From NCBI GenBank assembly GCA_963815665.1, contig CAWFHN010000013.1:124001-188000 (forward strand): a stretch of DNA of 64,000 nucleotides. Direction: 5' to 3'. The notes below the pieces were generated by a model. It was not told where the DNA came from and made no database searches. It saw only the letters and a list, made by a program, of their open reading frames with translations. Made by a program: the position numbers and the translations under genes. Shown one piece after another: positions 16,548 to 24,149 of this stretch (positions within the stretch are counted from its first letter, which is position 1; each line of letters starts with the position of its first letter). This DNA comes from DASUPK01 sp963815665. Its GTDB lineage: Bacteria; Actinomycetota; Thermoleophilia; Solirubrobacterales; 70-9.

Positions 16548-16575
16548 TCGAGGGACGCCAGAAGGCGTCCCTCGA
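16548..16575. promoter_or_regulatory. Perfect 12-bp inverted repeat with 4-nt loop between htpX and the cupin gene
   Basis: TCGAGGGACGCC, AGAA, GGCGTCCCTCGA (16548-16559, 16560-16563, 16564-16575). On the minus strand it follows the htpX stop (16601) and precedes the cupin ATG (16542) by 5 nt. There is no T-run on either side, so it is not a textbook intrinsic terminator. It could be a factor-independent stop signal lacking a U-tract, an operator, or a structure hiding the cupin ribosome-binding region. Confidence 0.7.
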
Positions 16576-16600
16576 GCTCAGCAATCGGTAAGCCAACTGC

Positions 16601-17461
16601 CTAGCCGATCGACGGTCGCATCTGGCGCAGCCGGCGGACCCGCTCCTCGATCGGCGGATGGGTCGAGAACAGCGAGGCCATGCCGCCGCCCTTGAACGGC
16701 CTGACGATGTAGAGCGGCTCGGTCGCGTTGTTGACCTGCATCGGCGTCGCCTGGGCACCCGACTCCAGCCGCAACAGGGCAGAGGCGAGCGACTCGGGAT
16801 TGCCGCAGATCTCGGCGCCCGTTGCGTCGGCCGAGAACTCCCGCTGGCGCGAGATCGCCATCTGGATGATCCCTGCGGCGAGTGGCGCGAGCAGGACCAT
16901 CGCTATCGCCGCGATCGCACCCAGGGGCGAGTCGTCGTCCCCGCCGACCCAGAGCAGCATGTAAGCGATCCAGGTGATGGCGGAGCCGATCGCCGAAGCG
17001 ACCGACACCAGCAGGATGTCGTGGTTGCGCACGTGGCCGAGCTCGTGGGCGAGCACGCCGCGGAGCTCGTCCTCGGTGAGCAGCTTGCGTATCCCGGCCG
17101 TCACCGCCACCGCGGAGTGCTTCGGGTTGCGGCCGGTCGCGAAGGCGTTCGGCTGCTCCTGCGGGATGACGTACAGCCTGGGCATGGGGAGGCCGGCTCG
17201 CGTGGTCAGGTCCCGGACCATCTGGTAGAGCCGCGGATCCTCCTCCTCGGAGACCGGCTTGGCCCGCGCCGCGGCCAGCGCGATGCGGTCGCTGAACCAG
17301 TAGGCGCCGAGGTTAAAGAGAAGGGCGATGACCAGGAAGAAGGCCGCCCCCTTTGGACCGCCGACGAGGGCTCCGATGACGACCAGCAGGCCGCCGAGCC
17401 CGGCCATCAGCAGGGTCGTCCGAAGGGCCGCGCTGAAGTTGGATCGCTTGGTGGTGGTCAT
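16601..17461 (-). CDS. htpX: HtpX-family membrane zinc metalloprotease (M48)
   Basis: A 286-aa M48 peptidase starting MTTTKRSNFSAALRTTLL, preceded by an AAAAGGAG ribosome-binding site. Hydrophobic segments lie at about residues 15-35 and 38-56, with a second pair at about 150-200. The zinc site HELGH is at residues 139-143 and the third ligand glutamate is in REFSADATGAEI. HtpX degrades misfolded membrane proteins. A longer in-frame ATG at 17560 is rejected because its 33 extra residues are non-family-like and lie upstream of the ribosome-binding site. Its divergent neighbour is a MarR regulator. Confidence 0.9.
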   Translation of the reverse strand: MTTTKRSNFSAALRTTLLMAGLGGLLVVIGALVGGPKGAAFFLVIALLFNLGAYWFSDRIALAAARAKPVSEEEDPRLYQMVRDLTTRAGLPMPRLYVIPQEQPNAFATGRNPKHSAVAVTAGIRKLLTEDELRGVLAHELGHVRNHDILLVSVASAIGSAITWIAYMLLWVGGDDDSPLGAIAAIAMVLLAPLAAGIIQMAISRQREFSADATGAEICGNPESLASALLRLESGAQATPMQVNNATEPLYIVRPFKGGGMASLFSTHPPIEERVRRLRQMRPSIG

Positions 17462-17567
17462 CCCGGTGAGTCTCCTTTTCGGGGGGAAATGAAGTCTGCA
17501 AGCAGGATACAGAGCGTCCTCAACGGGCAGTAAGGACTCGTCACCGATCAAGATCGTCACGTTCTGA

Positions 17568-17573
17568 TACCTT
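17568..17573 (+). promoter_or_regulatory. Putative -10 hexamer TACCTT for the MarR gene
   Basis: TACCTT ends 8 nt before the GTG at 17582. There is no Shine-Dalgarno sequence, as expected for a leaderless transcript. Confidence 0.4.
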
Positions 17574-17581
17574 CATAATTA

Positions 17582-18067
17582 GTGACTACCACCAAACGCC
17601 GCAGCGAGAGACAGCAGTGGAACCCGGACCTCGGCGTATTGGCGGCTCAACTGCTCTTCTCCTTGCAGCACGAGCTCTTTGCGCGCCTGGCCGGCGCCGG
17701 ATACGACGACCTTCGCCCACGGCACGGTGCGGTCCTTGCCTATCTCGACGAGGACGGCGTGCGAGCGACTGAGCTGGCCCGGCTATCCGGCCGCCACAAG
17801 CAGATCGTGGGGCGCCTGGTCGACGAGCTGGAGGAGCTCGGCTACGTCGAGCGCCGCCCCGATCCGGCGGACAGAAGGGCGAAGCTGATCGTTCCCACGA
17901 AACGCGGGCTCGAGCAGATGCGGCGGGGCGACCAGATAGTCGCCGACATCGAGGCACGCCACGCCAAGGCGACCGGGGCGAAGGACTACGCCGAATTCCG
18001 CAACGTCCTGCGCGGGGTGGTGGGCCGGTCAAGGGAACTCTCCGTCGACGCAAGAGGCGAACCATGA
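17582..18067 (+). CDS. MarR-family transcriptional regulator
   Basis: A 161-aa protein with a GTG start. It has the winged-helix MarR fold: a helical dimerisation N-terminus (LAAQLLFSLQHELFARLAGAG), a recognition-helix region (ATELARLSGRHKQIVGRLVDELEELGYVERRPDPADRRAKLIVPT, shown by its family spacing) and the wing D-P-A-D-R-R-A-K. It overlaps the downstream PPOX gene by 4 bp, so it likely controls that flavoprotein and perhaps the divergent htpX. The ligand is unknown. Confidence 0.85.
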   Translation: MTTTKRRSERQQWNPDLGVLAAQLLFSLQHELFARLAGAGYDDLRPRHGAVLAYLDEDGVRATELARLSGRHKQIVGRLVDELEELGYVERRPDPADRRAKLIVPTKRGLEQMRRGDQIVADIEARHAKATGAKDYAEFRNVLRGVVGRSRELSVDARGEP

Positions 18068-18414
18068 GCAACTTCTCGAAGGAAGAGCTGGACTACCTGG
18101 AGGGCGAGCGCCGACTTGGTCGAGTGGCAACCGTCGGCACCGACGGGACGCCGCACGTCACTCCGGTCGGCTGGAGCCTCGACGCCGAGGGGAAAGCGAT
18201 CGAGGTCGGCGGCCGGGACTTCGAGGGCACCAAGAAGTTCCGTGACGTGAAGCGCAGCGGCCGGGCGGCGATCGTAATCGACGATCTCGCCAGCACGGAC
18301 CCCTGGCGGCCGCGGGGCGTCGAGGTCAGGGGCTCCGCAGAGACGATCAACGGCGATCGCCCACGCATCCGCATCCACGCCGACCGCGTGCGGTCCTGGG
18401 GCCTGGAGGATTGA
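18064..18414 (+). CDS. PPOX-class, probably F420-dependent oxidoreductase
   Basis: A 116-aa split-barrel flavin/deazaflavin-binding protein of the pyridoxamine-5'-phosphate-oxidase-like family: RRLGRVATVGTDGTPHVTPVGW at the N-terminus, KKFRDVKRSGRAAIVIDDL in the middle, and ...RPRIRIHADRVRSWGLED at the end. That ending is typical of the actinobacterial PPOX-class F420-dependent group. The ATG overlaps the MarR stop (ATGA). It is probably a small reductase controlled by MarR; the substrate is unknown. Confidence 0.75.
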   Translation: MSNFSKEELDYLEGERRLGRVATVGTDGTPHVTPVGWSLDAEGKAIEVGGRDFEGTKKFRDVKRSGRAAIVIDDLASTDPWRPRGVEVRGSAETINGDRPRIRIHADRVRSWGLED

Positions 18415-18450
18415 CCCTCCCCCACGCGGCGCTGCCACGCTGACAACGCT

Positions 18451-18456
18451 TACTGT
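18451..18456 (+). promoter_or_regulatory. Putative -10 hexamer TACTGT for the GT-C gene
   Basis: TACTGT ends 8 nt before the ATG at 18465; no Shine-Dalgarno sequence is seen. Confidence 0.4.
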
Positions 18457-18464
18457 CCCGCGCG

Positions 18465-20060
18465 ATGAGCACCTCGGGACGACGAATGCCGGCCTCGGGG
18501 ACGATCGCACTGATCGGCGGGCTCACGTTGGCCGGCCTGGCGTTCCGCCTGCCTTCCTTCAACGACTCCCTGTGGGGTGACGAGCTGGCCACGAACTTCG
18601 TGGTCAACGGTTTCGGTATCGGCGACCCCCTGTGGCTCGTCCGCCACGGCAAGGAGGCGACGCCGCCCCTCTTCTTCCTCCTGACCTGGCTGACGAAGGG
18701 GTTCGACGGCGTCGACGGCCTGCGGGTCATCTCGCTCGTTGCCGGGCTGCTGACGATCCCGCTGACGTATGCGCTCGGCGTTCGAACGGTTGGTGCGCGG
18801 GCGGCCGCGGTCGGGGCGGCACTGGTGGCGTTGAGCCCCACCCAGATCTTCTACTCGACGGAGGCCCGCGCCTATGCCCTGATGATGTTCCTCTGCCTGC
18901 TCGCGTGCATCTGCCTCTTGATCGCGCTCGAATCGGGCCGGCTTCGATGGTGGGTGGCGTACGCCGCCTCCGTGAGCGGCGCGATGTACACGCACTACAC
19001 CTCGCTCTTCGTCCTGGCCGGGTTGTTCGGATGGGCGTTCTTCGCTCGCCCAGACGCGCGGAAGCAGCTCCTGCTCGCGACCGCGGGGGCGACCCTCGTG
19101 TTCGTTCCGTGGCTCCCGGAGCTGGTGAGCGACAGCGGCAAGCGGGCCGCGAAGAACATCGAGCTGATCCATCCGCTGACCCTCGTGCGGGCGAAGACCG
19201 ACCTTCTCCAGTTGTTCCTCGGCCATCCTTTCCTCCGGGTCTCCAGGGTCCCTGGAGATGTGGCCCTCTGGCTGATCGGATCGGCCGTCGCGCTCGGCGG
19301 GGCTGGACTGGCATTGGCGCTGAGAGCGCGGGACAAGCCGTGGTGGCCGCCATCGTCCGGGGTCGCGCTCGTCTTGGTCCTGGCGCTGGCGGCGCCCGTC
19401 GGCGCCACGATTCACAACGTCTTCGCGCCGAGCGTCTTCCTGCCACGCAACCTGCTCGCGTCCTGGCCGGGATTCGCGCTCGCGCTCGGAGCGCTGGTCA
19501 CCGCCGCGCCGGCATCGATTGCATGGCTTCGCTGGGCGGCCACCGGGCTGCTCATCGGGGGCTTCGCGATCGGAGCTTTCAAGATGCTCGAGACGAGCAA
19601 CCAGCGGCCCGAGTTCGACGCCGCCGCGGCGTTCATCGAGAGGACCGGCCCTACCGGCTCCCCGGTGGTCGACCTCCCGCAGCCCAGTCCCGGTCCTCAG
19701 ACACCCCTGGAGGCCGCCCTCGCGCCCAAGGGGGCGCCCCTGCCCCGCGATCGACCGGTCCTCGAGCTGGCGTCCCCCACTTTCCAGACCCAGCTCCAGC
19801 TGAGTCGCCAGGGACAGCCACTGAGCCCGGCGACCCCGAGACCCTCGGCTCAGTCCATCGCCCAGCAGGCCGCTCAGCTGGCCGGGTCGGGAACCATCAT
19901 CCTGGTTGACGGGACCGCCAGCGTGGAGGAGCTGGGGCGCACACCGGGCCCGGTCGCGGACTTCCTGGCCGCGCTTCCCCCACGCTTCCACGAGATCGAA
20001 TCCCGCGACTTCTCCGGTCTCGTTCCGATCGGCGTCCATGTCCTCAGCGGCGGCGGGTGA
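18465..20060 (+). CDS. GT-C fold membrane glycosyltransferase (mannosyltransferase-like)
   Basis: A 531-aa membrane protein with about ten hydrophobic segments in residues 14-370. The first helix is followed by an extracytoplasmic loop holding the acidic pair D39-E40 in LWGDELATNF, the GT-C catalytic/metal site. Further on come RQ-like TEARAYALMMFL and MYTHYTSLF segments seen in GT39/PMT-like proteins. The C-terminal soluble domain (about 385-531) is proline- and glutamine-rich. It probably moves a sugar from polyprenyl-phosphate to an exported acceptor. It stands alone between the PPOX and rrf2 genes. Confidence 0.75.
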   Translation: MSTSGRRMPASGTIALIGGLTLAGLAFRLPSFNDSLWGDELATNFVVNGFGIGDPLWLVRHGKEATPPLFFLLTWLTKGFDGVDGLRVISLVAGLLTIPLTYALGVRTVGARAAAVGAALVALSPTQIFYSTEARAYALMMFLCLLACICLLIALESGRLRWWVAYAASVSGAMYTHYTSLFVLAGLFGWAFFARPDARKQLLLATAGATLVFVPWLPELVSDSGKRAAKNIELIHPLTLVRAKTDLLQLFLGHPFLRVSRVPGDVALWLIGSAVALGGAGLALALRARDKPWWPPSSGVALVLVLALAAPVGATIHNVFAPSVFLPRNLLASWPGFALALGALVTAAPASIAWLRWAATGLLIGGFAIGAFKMLETSNQRPEFDAAAAFIERTGPTGSPVVDLPQPSPGPQTPLEAALAPKGAPLPRDRPVLELASPTFQTQLQLSRQGQPLSPATPRPSAQSIAQQAAQLAGSGTIILVDGTASVEELGRTPGPVADFLAALPPRFHEIESRDFSGLVPIGVHVLSGGG

Positions 20061-20091
20061 CGAGCGCGCTCCCGGACCATAACCGACCATT

Positions 20092-20108
20092 CCGCTAGGA
20101 TTTAGCGG
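20092..20108. promoter_or_regulatory. Perfect inverted repeat CCGCTA-N5-TAGCGG over the rrf2 promoter
   Basis: CCGCTA (20092-20097), GGATT, TAGCGG (20103-20108) ends 2 nt before the rrf2 ATG. It contains the candidate -10 hexamer TAGGAT (20096-20101), which ends 9 nt before the start codon. A dimer bound here would block RNA polymerase, fitting autorepression by the Rrf2 protein encoded next. Confidence 0.6.
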
Positions 20109-20110
20109 CG

Positions 20111-20590
20111 ATGCTGTTCTCCACCCGAGCCGAATATGGAGTGCGCCTGATGGTCGAGCTCGGCCGCCAGGAGGACGGCGCACCGGTGGCGCTGAGTGCG
20201 GTCGCCGAGTCCGAGCACCTCCCCCTCTCCTATCTCGAGCATCTCGTCGCCAAGCTGCGCAAGGCGGGGCTGGTCGAGAGCCAGCGCGGCGCCCACGGCG
20301 GATACCGCCTGGGGCGGCCCGCCAGCGCGATCGAGATGCTCGAGGTGGTCCAGGCGCTTGAGGGAGCGATCGCCCCGATGGAGTGCTTCGAGCTCGACAC
20401 CGAGGGCAAGGTCTCCTGCTCGCATGAGAGCGATGGCGACCAGGCATGCGCCACCAAGCTTCTCTGGACCCGGGTGCAGGGCGGCGTGACCAAAGCGCTC
20501 GCCGGCACGACGCTGGCCGAGCTGGTCGAGTTCTCCGACCATCACGCGCCTCAGCCCGCTCCCAAGGCAGCCGCGGTCACCGCGGCGTAG
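20111..20590 (+). CDS. Rrf2-family regulator with three cysteines (IscR/SufR-like)
   Basis: A 159-aa winged-helix Rrf2 protein: MLFSTRAEYGVRLMVELG opening, recognition helix LPLSYLEHLVAKLRKAGLVES, and wing RGAHGGYRLGRPAS. Cysteines at residues 92, 103 and 113 (E-C-F, V-S-C-S, Q-A-C-A) are placed as in IscR-type proteins that bind a [2Fe-2S] cluster. It is immediately followed by sufC and sufS, so it most likely senses Fe-S status and controls the suf genes. A leaderless start with an overlapping palindrome suggests autoregulation. Confidence 0.85.
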   Translation: MLFSTRAEYGVRLMVELGRQEDGAPVALSAVAESEHLPLSYLEHLVAKLRKAGLVESQRGAHGGYRLGRPASAIEMLEVVQALEGAIAPMECFELDTEGKVSCSHESDGDQACATKLLWTRVQGGVTKALAGTTLAELVEFSDHHAPQPAPKAAAVTAA

Positions 20591-20619
20591 CGACAACTTC
20601 AACCAACCAGGAGTCCCAA

Positions 20620-21387
20620 TTGGCAGAGCTCGAGATCCGCAACCTGCACGTGACCGCCGAGGGCAAGCAGATCCTCAAGGGCGTCAGCCTCGACGTGGAG
20701 CGGGGGAGCATCCACGCCCTGATGGGGCCTAACGGCTCCGGCAAGTCGACCCTCGCCAACGCGATCATGGGCCACCCCGGCCTCGATGTGACCGAGGGGA
20801 CGATCACCTTCAAGGGCGAGGACATCACCGAGACCTCGCCGGACGAGCGCTCGCGCATGGGCCTCTTCATGGCGTTCCAGTACCCGGTGGCGATCCCCGG
20901 AGTCACCGTCGCCAAGTACCTGCGCATGGCCGTCAACGCACATCGTGAGCACGCCGGCGAGGAGCCCGTGAAGCTCAAGGACTTCCGCAAGGAGACCGAA
21001 GAGGCGATGGCGCTCACCAACATCCCCAAGGAGTTCTCCTCGCGCTACCTGAACGAGGGCTTCTCGGGCGGCGAGAAGAAGCGGATGGAGATCCTCCAGC
21101 TCGCCATGCTGCAGCCGGATATGGCCGTCCTCGACGAGACCGACTCCGGGCTCGACATCGACGCCCTGCAGGTGGTCTCCGAGGGGGTCAACAAGTTCGC
21201 CGGCCCCGGCATGGGCGTCCTGATCATCACCCACTATCAGCGCATCCTCCACCTGATCAAGCCCGACGCGGTGCACGTGCTGTTCGACGGGCGCATCGTC
21301 AAGGAGGGCGGTCCCGAGCTCGTCGAGCAGCTCGAGGAGAAGGGCTACGGCTGGATCAAGGACGAGGTGGCGGCCGCGGCGGCGTAG
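20620..21387 (+). CDS. sufC: Fe-S assembly ATPase SufC
   Basis: A 255-aa ABC-type ATPase. I choose a TTG start at 20620 because AGGAG (20609-20613) precedes it and the protein then begins LAELEIRNLHVTAEGKQIL, the normal SufC start. Walker A is GPNGSGKST, followed by the SufC-specific FMAFQYPVAIPGVTVAKYL, the signature FSGGEKKRMEILQ, Walker B MAVLDETDSGLDIDAL, and the H-switch in ITHYQRIL. SufC drives the SufB2C2D or SufBC2D scaffold. Here it is separated from sufB and sufD by about 15 kb. Confidence 0.95.
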   Translation: MAELEIRNLHVTAEGKQILKGVSLDVERGSIHALMGPNGSGKSTLANAIMGHPGLDVTEGTITFKGEDITETSPDERSRMGLFMAFQYPVAIPGVTVAKYLRMAVNAHREHAGEEPVKLKDFRKETEEAMALTNIPKEFSSRYLNEGFSGGEKKRMEILQLAMLQPDMAVLDETDSGLDIDALQVVSEGVNKFAGPGMGVLIITHYQRILHLIKPDAVHVLFDGRIVKEGGPELVEQLEEKGYGWIKDEVAAAAA

Positions 21388-21404
21388 GCCGCCCGCGAGG
21401 GAGC

Positions 21405-22661
21405 ATGGAGCCGACTGCGACCACAGCGCCCGCCCTCCCCCGGTCGCTCGAGGAGATCCGGGCCGAGTTCCCGATCCTCGCCCGTGAGATTCACGGGGAG
21501 CCGCTCGCCTACCTCGACAACGGCGCCACGGCTCAGAAGCCGCTGGCGGTGCTCGACGCCCTGGACCGCTACTGGCGCGAGCACAACGCCAACGTCCACC
21601 GCGGCGTGCACACGCTCTCCGAGGAGGCGACCGCGCTCTACGAGGACGCGCGTCTGACGGTCGCGAAGCATCTCGGCGCCGAGGGCCGCGAGGTGGTCTT
21701 CGTGCGGAACGCGACGGAGGCGCTCAACCTGGTCGCCTACTCGTGGGGGAGGACCAACCTCTCGGCGGGCGACCGGATCGTGGCCACCGAGATGGAGCAT
21801 CACTCGAACGTCGTCCCCTGGTACCAGGTCGCCCAGGAGAAGGGCGCCCACCTCGACTGGGCGCCGATCACCGCCGACGGCCGGCTCGACATGGACGCGT
21901 TCGCCGCGCTGCTCGAGCGGGGCCCGAAGCTCGTCTGCGTCACCCACGTCTCCAACGTCCTCGGCACCATCAACCCCGTTCGCGAGATCGCCCGGATGGC
22001 GCACGACGCCGGCGCCCTGCTCGTCGTCGACGGCGCCCAAGCCGGGCCGAAGCTCGAGCTCGACATGGCCGAGCTCGGAGCCGACTTCTACGCCGTGACC
22101 GCGCACAAGATGTACGGGCCCACCGGCATCGGCGCGCTCTTCGGGCGCCGCGAGCTGCTCGAGGAGATGCCGCCCTTCATCGGCGGCGGTTCGATGATCC
22201 GCAAGGTCACCAAGGAGCTGATCACCTGGGCCGATCTGCCCGCCAAGTTCGAAGGCGGCACTCCCGCCATCGGCGAGGCCGTCGGCTTCGGAGCGGCGGT
22301 TCGGTGGATCGACGACCTCGGGCTGCCCGCGATCCACGCGGCCGAGGCGGAGCTCACCTCCTACGCGCTCGAGCGGATCGCCGAGGTTCAGGGCCTCACC
22401 CTCTTTGGCCCGGCCGCCGGCGACGAGCGTGGCGGGATCATCTCGATCGACATCGAGGGAGTGCACGCGCACGACATCTCGGAGATCCTCGACCGCCACG
22501 GCGTGGCCGTCAGGGCCGGTCACCACTGCGCCCAGGTGCTGATGCAGCGCCTCGGCGTGCCGGCGACGACCCGAGCGAGCCTCGCCGTCTACAACACCCA
22601 AGGCGAGATCGACCGGCTCGTTGACGGGCTGCAAGACGCGCGGCGGGTCTTCGAGCTCTAG
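21405..22661 (+). CDS. sufS: Cysteine desulfurase SufS
   Basis: A 418-aa group II cysteine desulfurase with PLP. Key sites: AYLDNGATAQKP at the start, NATEALNLVAYSWG, ATEMEHHSNVVPW, LVVDGAQAGP, the PLP lysine in VTAHKMYGPTGIGALFG, and the persulfide cysteine in VRAGHHCAQVLMQRLG. It removes sulfur from cysteine for Fe-S assembly, normally with SufU as sulfur acceptor. It lies 17 bp after sufC. The sufU partner, usually next, is 8.1 kb away, beyond a glycan island. Confidence 0.95.
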   Translation: MEPTATTAPALPRSLEEIRAEFPILAREIHGEPLAYLDNGATAQKPLAVLDALDRYWREHNANVHRGVHTLSEEATALYEDARLTVAKHLGAEGREVVFVRNATEALNLVAYSWGRTNLSAGDRIVATEMEHHSNVVPWYQVAQEKGAHLDWAPITADGRLDMDAFAALLERGPKLVCVTHVSNVLGTINPVREIARMAHDAGALLVVDGAQAGPKLELDMAELGADFYAVTAHKMYGPTGIGALFGRRELLEEMPPFIGGGSMIRKVTKELITWADLPAKFEGGTPAIGEAVGFGAAVRWIDDLGLPAIHAAEAELTSYALERIAEVQGLTLFGPAAGDERGGIISIDIEGVHAHDISEILDRHGVAVRAGHHCAQVLMQRLGVPATTRASLAVYNTQGEIDRLVDGLQDARRVFEL

Positions 22662-22677
22662 GCGCTCCGTCTTCGAG

Positions 22678-22956
22678 ACAGCCGTTACCTTGCGGCGCAA
22701 CTTCGGCAAGTCGGCGGCCCTTGCCGCCGGGTTCGAGTACTCCCTCGGGGAGATCGTGATCACCTTGGATGGCGACGGACAGGATGATCCGGCCGAGATC
22801 CCCGCCCTGATCGAGAAACTCGAAGAGGGCTACGACCTCGTCTCCGGTTGGAGGCGGGTGCGGCAGGATCAGTTCGTGAAGCGGTGGTCGTCGCGGCTCT
22901 TCAATTGGGTGACCGCACGTGTTTCGATGCCGAGACAGGCACTCGCGGGGAGCTAG
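22678..22956 (+). pseudogene. Truncated relic of a GT2 (dolichyl-phosphate-mannose-synthase-like) glycosyltransferase
   Basis: Starting 16 bp after sufS, a frame encodes TLRRNFGKSAALAAGFEYS, VITLDGDGQDDPAEIPALIE, GYDLVSGWRRVRQD and KRWSSRLFNWVTARVS, then degrades to a stop at 22956. It aligns to residues about 96-180 of the intact GT2 at 31274-32401, with roughly three quarters of bases identical by eye. The N-terminal third with the VDDGSTDGT nucleotide site and everything after the fragment are missing. It has no plausible start or full fold, so it is a remnant left at the edge of the inserted island. Confidence 0.75.
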
Positions 22957-24149
22957 GCGGTACCGAGTCGGTCAGCGGTCTCCTCGTCGGGCTGCGCTCG
23001 CCCGTCCCGCCGCCTGTCTCGACGGACGCCTTCGACTGCCGCCAGGAAGTCCCGCGCGACCGCATCCTCGCTGCCCACCTCCAGGAAGGTCTTCCGGGCG
23101 GCCTCCCCCAGCCGCTCGCAGAGCCCACGGTCGTTCGCGAGCCGGATCATCGCCGCTGCGAGCGCCTCGTGGTCGCCCGCGGGGACGAGGAGTGCGTTCT
23201 GCCCCTCTTGCAGCACCTCGCGGGCAGCAGGGGTATCGGCGGTGATGATCGGGCGACCGACCGACATCGCGTGGTAGACCTTGTTCGGCACCACCCGCGC
23301 GGCCTTCGCGCTCGCGCCGAAGATGCCCAGACAGATCCCCGCGCCGGCCAGTTCCTCGCCCAGCCGTTCGTGCTCCACCCACGGGAGGTGCTCCATGCGC
23401 GGAGGCGGGTCGCGCTCAATCTCATCCGCGAGCCATCGGTCGAGCTGCCCGCCTCCGATCAAGCGCACGGGTGGCGTCCCGTCAACGCGCGCGGCCCGGA
23501 CGATCGTCTCCAGCCCATGCATCGGCGAGAGCTTCCCGTAGAAGAGCGCCCGCGGCTCTCCCGCCGGGAGGGGAGCGGGCTTGAAGATCGCGGTCTCCGC
23601 CCCCAGGCGAACAACCCCCATTCGCTTGGGGGCGACCCCAAAGCTCTCCTCGAAGTAGGCGGCGTGCGCCCGCGTATCGACGATCAAGACATCGGCGCAC
23701 CTGAACGTCACCTTGTCCAGCGCGGCAAGCGCCGCGCCCGCGGTGCTCCCCACTCGCGCCCGGTCGCCGGCCAGCGTGTCCGAGAACGAGATCATGGCGT
23801 CCGCTATCAGCGGCACGCGTCGGCCCCTGGCGAAGATCCAGGCCGGAAGCGCGTCCGGCTGGTAGGGGTAGCCGGCCACCACCGCATCCACCGGTCCAAG
23901 GCGGCGCTGTTCCCGAGCCAGCCCTCCCCAGGCCTGCAGGAAGCTCGCCCCCGTGGCGCCCAGGCGCTGGGGGGAGAGAAATCCGCCGGCCTTGTGCCGG
24001 GTGAGCTCCCAAAGAGGCCGGTGGCATTCGATCACCTCGACGCCACGCCGCCTCAATCCGGCCATCAGGGTTCGGGTGCGGGTGTAGTCGCGCTCGTAGG
24101 TCCCGAGCCAGAGCAACCGGAGTGGCCGGCCCGATTCGCCGTCCGTCAT
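22953..24149 (-). CDS. GT4-type glycosyltransferase
   Basis: A 398-aa GT-B glycosyltransferase. The start chosen is the ATG at 24149, overlapping the epimerase stop (ATGA): MTDGESGRPLRLLWLGTY. The N-domain has TLMAGLRRRGVEVIECHRP. The C-domain has ALFYGKLSPMHGLETIV and the donor-binding block VPNKVYHAMSVGRPIITADT, then REVLQEGQNALLVPAGDHEAL, the GT4 pattern. It ends by overlapping the relic's stop by 4 bp. It probably transfers a sugar made by the adjacent epimerase pathway. Confidence 0.8.
   Translation of the reverse strand: MTDGESGRPLRLLWLGTYERDYTRTRTLMAGLRRRGVEVIECHRPLWELTRHKAGGFLSPQRLGATGASFLQAWGGLAREQRRLGPVDAVVAGYPYQPDALPAWIFARGRRVPLIADAMISFSDTLAGDRARVGSTAGAALAALDKVTFRCADVLIVDTRAHAAYFEESFGVAPKRMGVVRLGAETAIFKPAPLPAGEPRALFYGKLSPMHGLETIVRAARVDGTPPVRLIGGGQLDRWLADEIERDPPPRMEHLPWVEHERLGEELAGAGICLGIFGASAKAARVVPNKVYHAMSVGRPIITADTPAAREVLQEGQNALLVPAGDHEALAAAMIRLANDRGLCERLGEAARKTFLEVGSEDAVARDFLAAVEGVRRDRRRDGRAQPDEETADRLGTA

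Noticed and set aside
18450..20447. 665-residue minus-strand frame through the GT-C and rrf2 genes
   Set aside because: It is a shadow of well-supported plus-strand genes, rich in arginine, glycine and proline, with no motif.
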